DNA of 64,000 nt from an uncultured Pelagibacteraceae bacterium (GTDB lineage: Bacteria > Pseudomonadota > Alphaproteobacteria > Pelagibacterales > Pelagibacteraceae), in the NCBI GenBank assembly GCA_902543485.1, contig CACBYP010000003.1:91549-155548 (forward strand), read 5' to 3'. Positions 60,093 through 64,000 of this stretch are shown here, piece by piece; position 1 is the stretch's first letter; every line of letters begins with the position of its first letter. The notes below the pieces were generated by a model. The model saw only the letters and a list, made by a program, of their open reading frames with translations, did no database searches and was not told the DNA's origin. The position numbers and the translations under genes were made by a program.

Positions 60093-61192
60093 TTATTATC
60101 CAAATTTACCTTCCAAATCTCTTGATTCCTATGCTTATCTACTATACTTGTAAATTGATCTTCACTCAGATTAAGATATTTTAATACTTCATTAAAATTT
60201 TTAGTCGGAAATTCACTATCATATTTCCTTGCTAGTTTGATTGCCTCATCTCTATTCATTTGGTTATTTTGTATCATCCTACAGGAGTCTCTTGTCGCTC
60301 TACCAAAACCAAATTTAATATATTGCATATAATAATATAAACAATCTATCTTATCATCTAAGCTATCAAAATTTGTGAATGTTCCTTGGGTTCTTTGATT
60401 CTCTTCTAATTTAAAGGTTGGTAACATTTTGCTGACATAGTGGAAATTGTCTAACATGCTCCATTTAAAAAAGTAACTAAAGTAATATGAGTTTAAATTA
60501 ATTTCGGCTAATTCCTTCTCCTCCGGATATATATATGGTGCTAAATCTTTTTCTGTAATTTCATTTGACACCCAATTTACTGGAAAATCGCCTACCTGGT
60601 GTTCTATTACTTCTCTTAAATTTCTTTTTTTTTCACTGTTTTGGTCTAGTACTAGGCCTCCATATTCACTTTCACCGTGTTCTGCATAAAATACAAATGG
60701 AATTTTATATTTCAGAGCTATTTGAACTGGTCCTGCATTAACACCAGCATCCCAAGCAACCTTGGGATTACCCCTTTCAATAAAGAATCTTTTAGAAAGT
60801 TTTTTTGCAATATACTGATTTGGATTAATGAAAATGGCATCAAATCCTTTTTTAATTAGTTCATTTCTATTAAAAGATCCAATATCATTAACCATCAAAG
60901 GAGAAAAGGTTACAAGAAGAGGATTTAAATCGAAATTAAATTTTAATTTTAGAGCAATTGATGTTGAGTCTTTTCCCCCAGACCAAGGAACAATACAATC
61001 ATACAAATTTTTGTTTTGTTTTGAATAGTTTTTAATATTCCTAACTAAATTTAAAAACTCATTCTCTCTTTCTTTCCAATTGATTTTTTCTTTTTTTTTA
61101 CTATGCATACAAGCATTACAAACGCCATTTTCAGAAAATTCTATTCTTGGTCTTGTATTTGGCATTATACACTCTTTGCAAAAATTGATCAT
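60068..61192 (-). CDS. N-acetyl sugar amidotransferase (WbpG/PseA-like)
   Basis: FCKECIMPNTRPRIEFSENGVCNACMHSKKK...DCIVPWSGGKDSTSIALKLK PP-loop. Confidence 0.93.
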   Translation of the reverse strand: MINFCKECIMPNTRPRIEFSENGVCNACMHSKKKEKINWKERENEFLNLVRNIKNYSKQNKNLYDCIVPWSGGKDSTSIALKLKFNFDLNPLLVTFSPLMVNDIGSFNRNELIKKGFDAIFINPNQYIAKKLSKRFFIERGNPKVAWDAGVNAGPVQIALKYKIPFVFYAEHGESEYGGLVLDQNSEKKRNLREVIEHQVGDFPVNWVSNEITEKDLAPYIYPEEKELAEINLNSYYFSYFFKWSMLDNFHYVSKMLPTFKLEENQRTQGTFTNFDSLDDKIDCLYYYMQYIKFGFGRATRDSCRMIQNNQMNRDEAIKLARKYDSEFPTKNFNEVLKYLNLSEDQFTSIVDKHRNQEIWKVNLDNKWSLINTI

Positions 61193-61198
61193 TATTGA

Positions 61199-61945
61199 TT
61201 ATCTTCTGATATTAATTTTTTTGTCTATTAAAAATTTTTTAGCCGATACTATACTCTCTTCTGTAAAATGAAAAATATTTTGAGTACATGCTCCTGATAT
61301 ATTACTCTCTGATAGTAATTCAAAAATATGCTGCCAATTACCGGCACCACCCAATGCTAAAATTGGACAGTTTATTGTCTTAGTAAACATTTCAATAAGT
61401 TTTAAATCATAACCTAGTAAACTGCCATCATTATCAATGTTATTAATAAGTATTTCACCAATACCAAGGTCTAGAGCTTTTTTAGAGTAATTAATTGGAT
61501 CTATCTTTGTATCCAATGTCCCACTACTCCTCATTACTGTATATTTATTAGTTTGAGTATCTAATTTTTTACAATCAATTGATTGTATTATGGATTGACT
61601 GCCAAACTTTGCTGCAATTTGATTAATTAAATTATCAATAAAGATAGAATTTGTTCCTAAAAGAACTTTATCAGCACCATTTTTAAAAAAAGTATCAGCA
61701 TCTTTTAAGCTCTTTATACCACCTCCAACGGTTATTGGGACATAACAATTTGTGGAGAAATATTTTATTGTATCACAAAAATTTTTAGAAATTTTTTTTT
61801 TTGAAATATCAATTAATACAAGTTCGTCAATGCTCCATAAATCTATAAAGTTTTTCGTATACCTATAATCTGGTTTAAATTTTTTTGTTCTAAAAAGAAC
61901 ACCATCAAAAAATGTTAAGGTAATAATTATTCTTTTTTTCAACAT
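61199..61945 (-). CDS. HisF-like imidazole glycerol phosphate synthase cyclase subunit (polysaccharide-locus paralog)
   Basis: ELVLIDISKKK; VPITVGGGIKSLKDADTFFKNGADKVLLGTNSI; ILINNIDNDGSLLGYD; ALGGAGN. Confidence 0.92.
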   Translation of the reverse strand: MLKKRIIITLTFFDGVLFRTKKFKPDYRYTKNFIDLWSIDELVLIDISKKKISKNFCDTIKYFSTNCYVPITVGGGIKSLKDADTFFKNGADKVLLGTNSIFIDNLINQIAAKFGSQSIIQSIDCKKLDTQTNKYTVMRSSGTLDTKIDPINYSKKALDLGIGEILINNIDNDGSLLGYDLKLIEMFTKTINCPILALGGAGNWQHIFELLSESNISGACTQNIFHFTEESIVSAKKFLIDKKINIRR

Positions 61946-62560
61946 TCAACATCTTTCATAAAAATTTTTTAATATTTTTAGACCGTTAGATTGACTTTTT
62001 TCAGGGTGAAATTGAACTCCATATATATTTTCTTTATTTATAGATGAAACAAAATCAATTTCGTAGTGAGTAGTTGTTGAAATAATTCCATTTTCACAAT
62101 TTTGAACTAAAAATGAGTGAGTAAAATAAAAATCAGATAAATTTTTTATATCATAAAATAACTGATTATTTTTTTTTATTTTACATTCATTCCAACCAAC
62201 ATGTGGAACCTTAATAGTTTTTTTTAGGTCGCGAAAATTTAAAAAACTTCCATTTAATATATTTAAACCTTCGGACTTCCCATGCTCATTACTCTCAGAA
62301 AATAAAACTTGAAAACCTACACATACTCCCAACAAAGGAAAATTCCTCAGAATTTTATATTTAATAATTTCATCCATACCTGTGTCTTTTAGTTTGACCA
62401 TAAAATCATTAAATGCTCCAACTCCAGGTAAAATTATTTTATCGACTTTTTCAAAATCAAATTTATTTCTACAAAGTCTATATTTAATGTTTAATTTTTT
62501 TATTGCTGATTCTAATGATGCAAGATTTCCTGTGTTCAAATCAATTAATCCTAAATACAT
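61946..62560 (-). CDS. HisH-like glutamine amidotransferase (polysaccharide-locus paralog)
   Basis: IDLNTGNLASLESAIKKL; ILPGVGAFNDFM; PLLGVCVGFQVLF; YGVQFHPEKSQ. Confidence 0.94.
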   Translation of the reverse strand: MYLGLIDLNTGNLASLESAIKKLNIKYRLCRNKFDFEKVDKIILPGVGAFNDFMVKLKDTGMDEIIKYKILRNFPLLGVCVGFQVLFSESNEHGKSEGLNILNGSFLNFRDLKKTIKVPHVGWNECKIKKNNQLFYDIKNLSDFYFTHSFLVQNCENGIISTTTHYEIDFVSSINKENIYGVQFHPEKSQSNGLKILKNFYERC

Positions 62561-64000
62561 TAAAAACTCTCGAGAAAAAATTTTGTACTTATAATTGAAA
62601 ACAAAAATTTAGAAATATGATTTGGTATTTCATTAATATTAATATCATTTTTCAAAGATTTTAAATCTACAAATTCTGAAATTTCTGAGTTTCTGTCGAA
62701 TATATATCTCTCTACATCTTTATCTGTAAGATCTATCAACGAATTTATAGATGCATTAAAACCTTTCTTTTTCCTATTATTTACAATCTTGTTATTTAAA
62801 ATATGTAAAGATGCATCTCTTAAAACTTTTTTTTGATAACCATCTCTAATTAATAAATGTGGAGGTATAGTTAATGAAAATTTTAAAAGATTTCTATCTA
62901 GATAAGGACTCCTATTTTCAACAGAATAATACATTGAATTAAGATCATCATGCTTTAGAATGACTGGCACAACCTCATTAAACATTTCATTTAACATTCT
63001 GTTTCTCAGTAACTCATCACAATATTTGTTCTCTTTAAATTTAAAATTATTTTTTTTTTTTGAATATTTTAAAATATTAAAATTTTTCTCAAAAACTAAA
63101 TCTCTATTTTTAGGATCATCTATATACAAAAAAGGATCTTTTAAAAATTTATTTCTTAAAATTGGATTTATATATTTTTTCCAATCATCTAAATTTTTTT
63201 CAAAAAAGTTTGTACTTTTTATTGCTTCTAGTTGAAGTAGAAAATGATCGTAGTATCCAGTAAATAATTCATCCGCTCCAGTTCCTGAAATTGCCACCTT
63301 ATGTCCAGAATCTGATATTTTTTCACTTAAAAAAGAATGTATATAATATGAAATCGTTGCAATTGGTCCATCATGATATTTTGTAAGTTTCTTCAATCTT
63401 TCAAAAAAAATTTTTTTGTCATTTTTCAAGTAAAATAAGTTTGACTTTATACCTAAGTCATTTGATATTAATTCTATTTCATGCTTTTCATTATATCTTT
63501 CATCTTCATCAATTATTGAAAATGCAGATATTTCTTTACCAAAGATTTTTTTTCCACATGAAACTAAAAAACCTGAGTCAACGCCGCCGCTTAAACAAAA
63601 TGCTATTGGAACATCTGACCTCATTCTTAATTTAATACTTTCTAAGAGAATATTTTTTAATTCATCTGAGGCTTCATTACTTTTCATACTATAATTAATA
63701 TCTAGTTTTGGTATCCAGTATTTTTTTGATTGTAATTTAATGTCTAGATCAATAATTAAATTTGTACTGGGCTCAAGAATATTTATATTTTTAAAAAATG
63801 TTTCATTAGTTTTGTTTAACGACTTATATCCATAAAATAAGTTTTGAAATATTTTATTGTCATTTTTTTCTAATTTATCATTTGTTAATGATTCAATAAA
63901 TTTAATTTCTGAGGCAAAATAAAAACCATCTTTATTTATATAATAATATAGTGGCTTTTCACCAAAAGGATCTCTAGACAAAAATAGTATTTTTTTTTTT
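62560..64000 (-). CDS. asnB: Asparagine synthase (glutamine-hydrolysing), partial; N-terminus beyond window end
   Basis: KILFLSRDPFGEKPLYYY...IAFCLSGGVDSGFLVSCGKK...NRSPYLDRNLLKFSL; frame remains open to 64000, so listed start 63981 is not the real start. Confidence 0.93.
   Translation of the reverse strand, partial: KKKILFLSRDPFGEKPLYYYINKDGFYFASEIKFIESLTNDKLEKNDNKIFQNLFYGYKSLNKTNETFFKNINILEPSTNLIIDLDIKLQSKKYWIPKLDINYSMKSNEASDELKNILLESIKLRMRSDVPIAFCLSGGVDSGFLVSCGKKIFGKEISAFSIIDEDERYNEKHEIELISNDLGIKSNLFYLKNDKKIFFERLKKLTKYHDGPIATISYYIHSFLSEKISDSGHKVAISGTGADELFTGYYDHFLLQLEAIKSTNFFEKNLDDWKKYINPILRNKFLKDPFLYIDDPKNRDLVFEKNFNILKYSKKKNNFKFKENKYCDELLRNRMLNEMFNEVVPVILKHDDLNSMYYSVENRSPYLDRNLLKFSLTIPPHLLIRDGYQKKVLRDASLHILNNKIVNNRKKKGFNASINSLIDLTDKDVERYIFDRNSEISEFVDLKSLKNDININEIPNHISKFLFSIISTKFFLESF

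Noticed and set aside
60677-61271. Plus-strand short ORFs over the WbpG-like and HisF-like genes
   Set aside because: Antisense to genes with strong family motifs
14400-64000. CRISPR array, transposase, integrase or phage genes bounding the island
   Set aside because: No regularly spaced repeats, IS-like terminal repeats or recombinase motifs were recognised; the island seems to vary by homologous exchange, but this cannot be shown from one window

Overview
The window is AT-rich, gene-dense and streamlined. It looks like an alphaproteobacterium of the SAR11/Pelagibacter type, inferred from composition and gene order; no database was searched. Positions 1-14643 are conserved core: YebC, YmdB-like phosphoesterase, 5-FCL, ZapA, a tightly coupled tkt-gap-pgk-fba-thiE-efp-suhB-rpmE-trcR-rpsU run, tRNA-fMet, a transaldolase-like gene, three-gene transhydrogenase pntB/AB/AA, a short aa3-type oxidase subunit IV and rpmJ. 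At 15541-15658 lies a solitary 5S rRNA on the minus strand, with ~10-13 nt on each side separating it from polysaccharide genes. From 14646 to the window end is a ~49 kb surface-polysaccharide island resembling the HVR2 island of SAR11 (glycosyltransferases, Gmd/Fcl, WecA-like, Wzy/WaaL-like, Wzx, PglK-like ABC, carbamoyltransferase, methyltransferases, EPS-type MarR regulator, radical SAM, HisF/HisH/WbpG-like amidotransferase set, AsnB). The most notable items are: (i) a 23.5-29.3 kb cassette that couples an AraD-like L-ribulose-5-P 4-epimerase to a GtrA::ribulose-phosphate-3-epimerase fusion, a Pol-beta-type nucleotidyltransferase::histidine-phosphatase fusion, a 2H phosphoesterase, a sugar nucleotidyltransferase, a GT2 and a GDPD-like protein, possibly an undescribed pentulose/pentose modification pathway; (ii) a GT4::Wzx flippase fusion; (iii) a biotinyl/lipoyl-like domain inserted in an O-antigen ligase loop; (iv) the isolated 5S rRNA with a candidate promoter inside the upstream glycosyltransferase gene; (v) three divergent copies of a large membrane-protein family.
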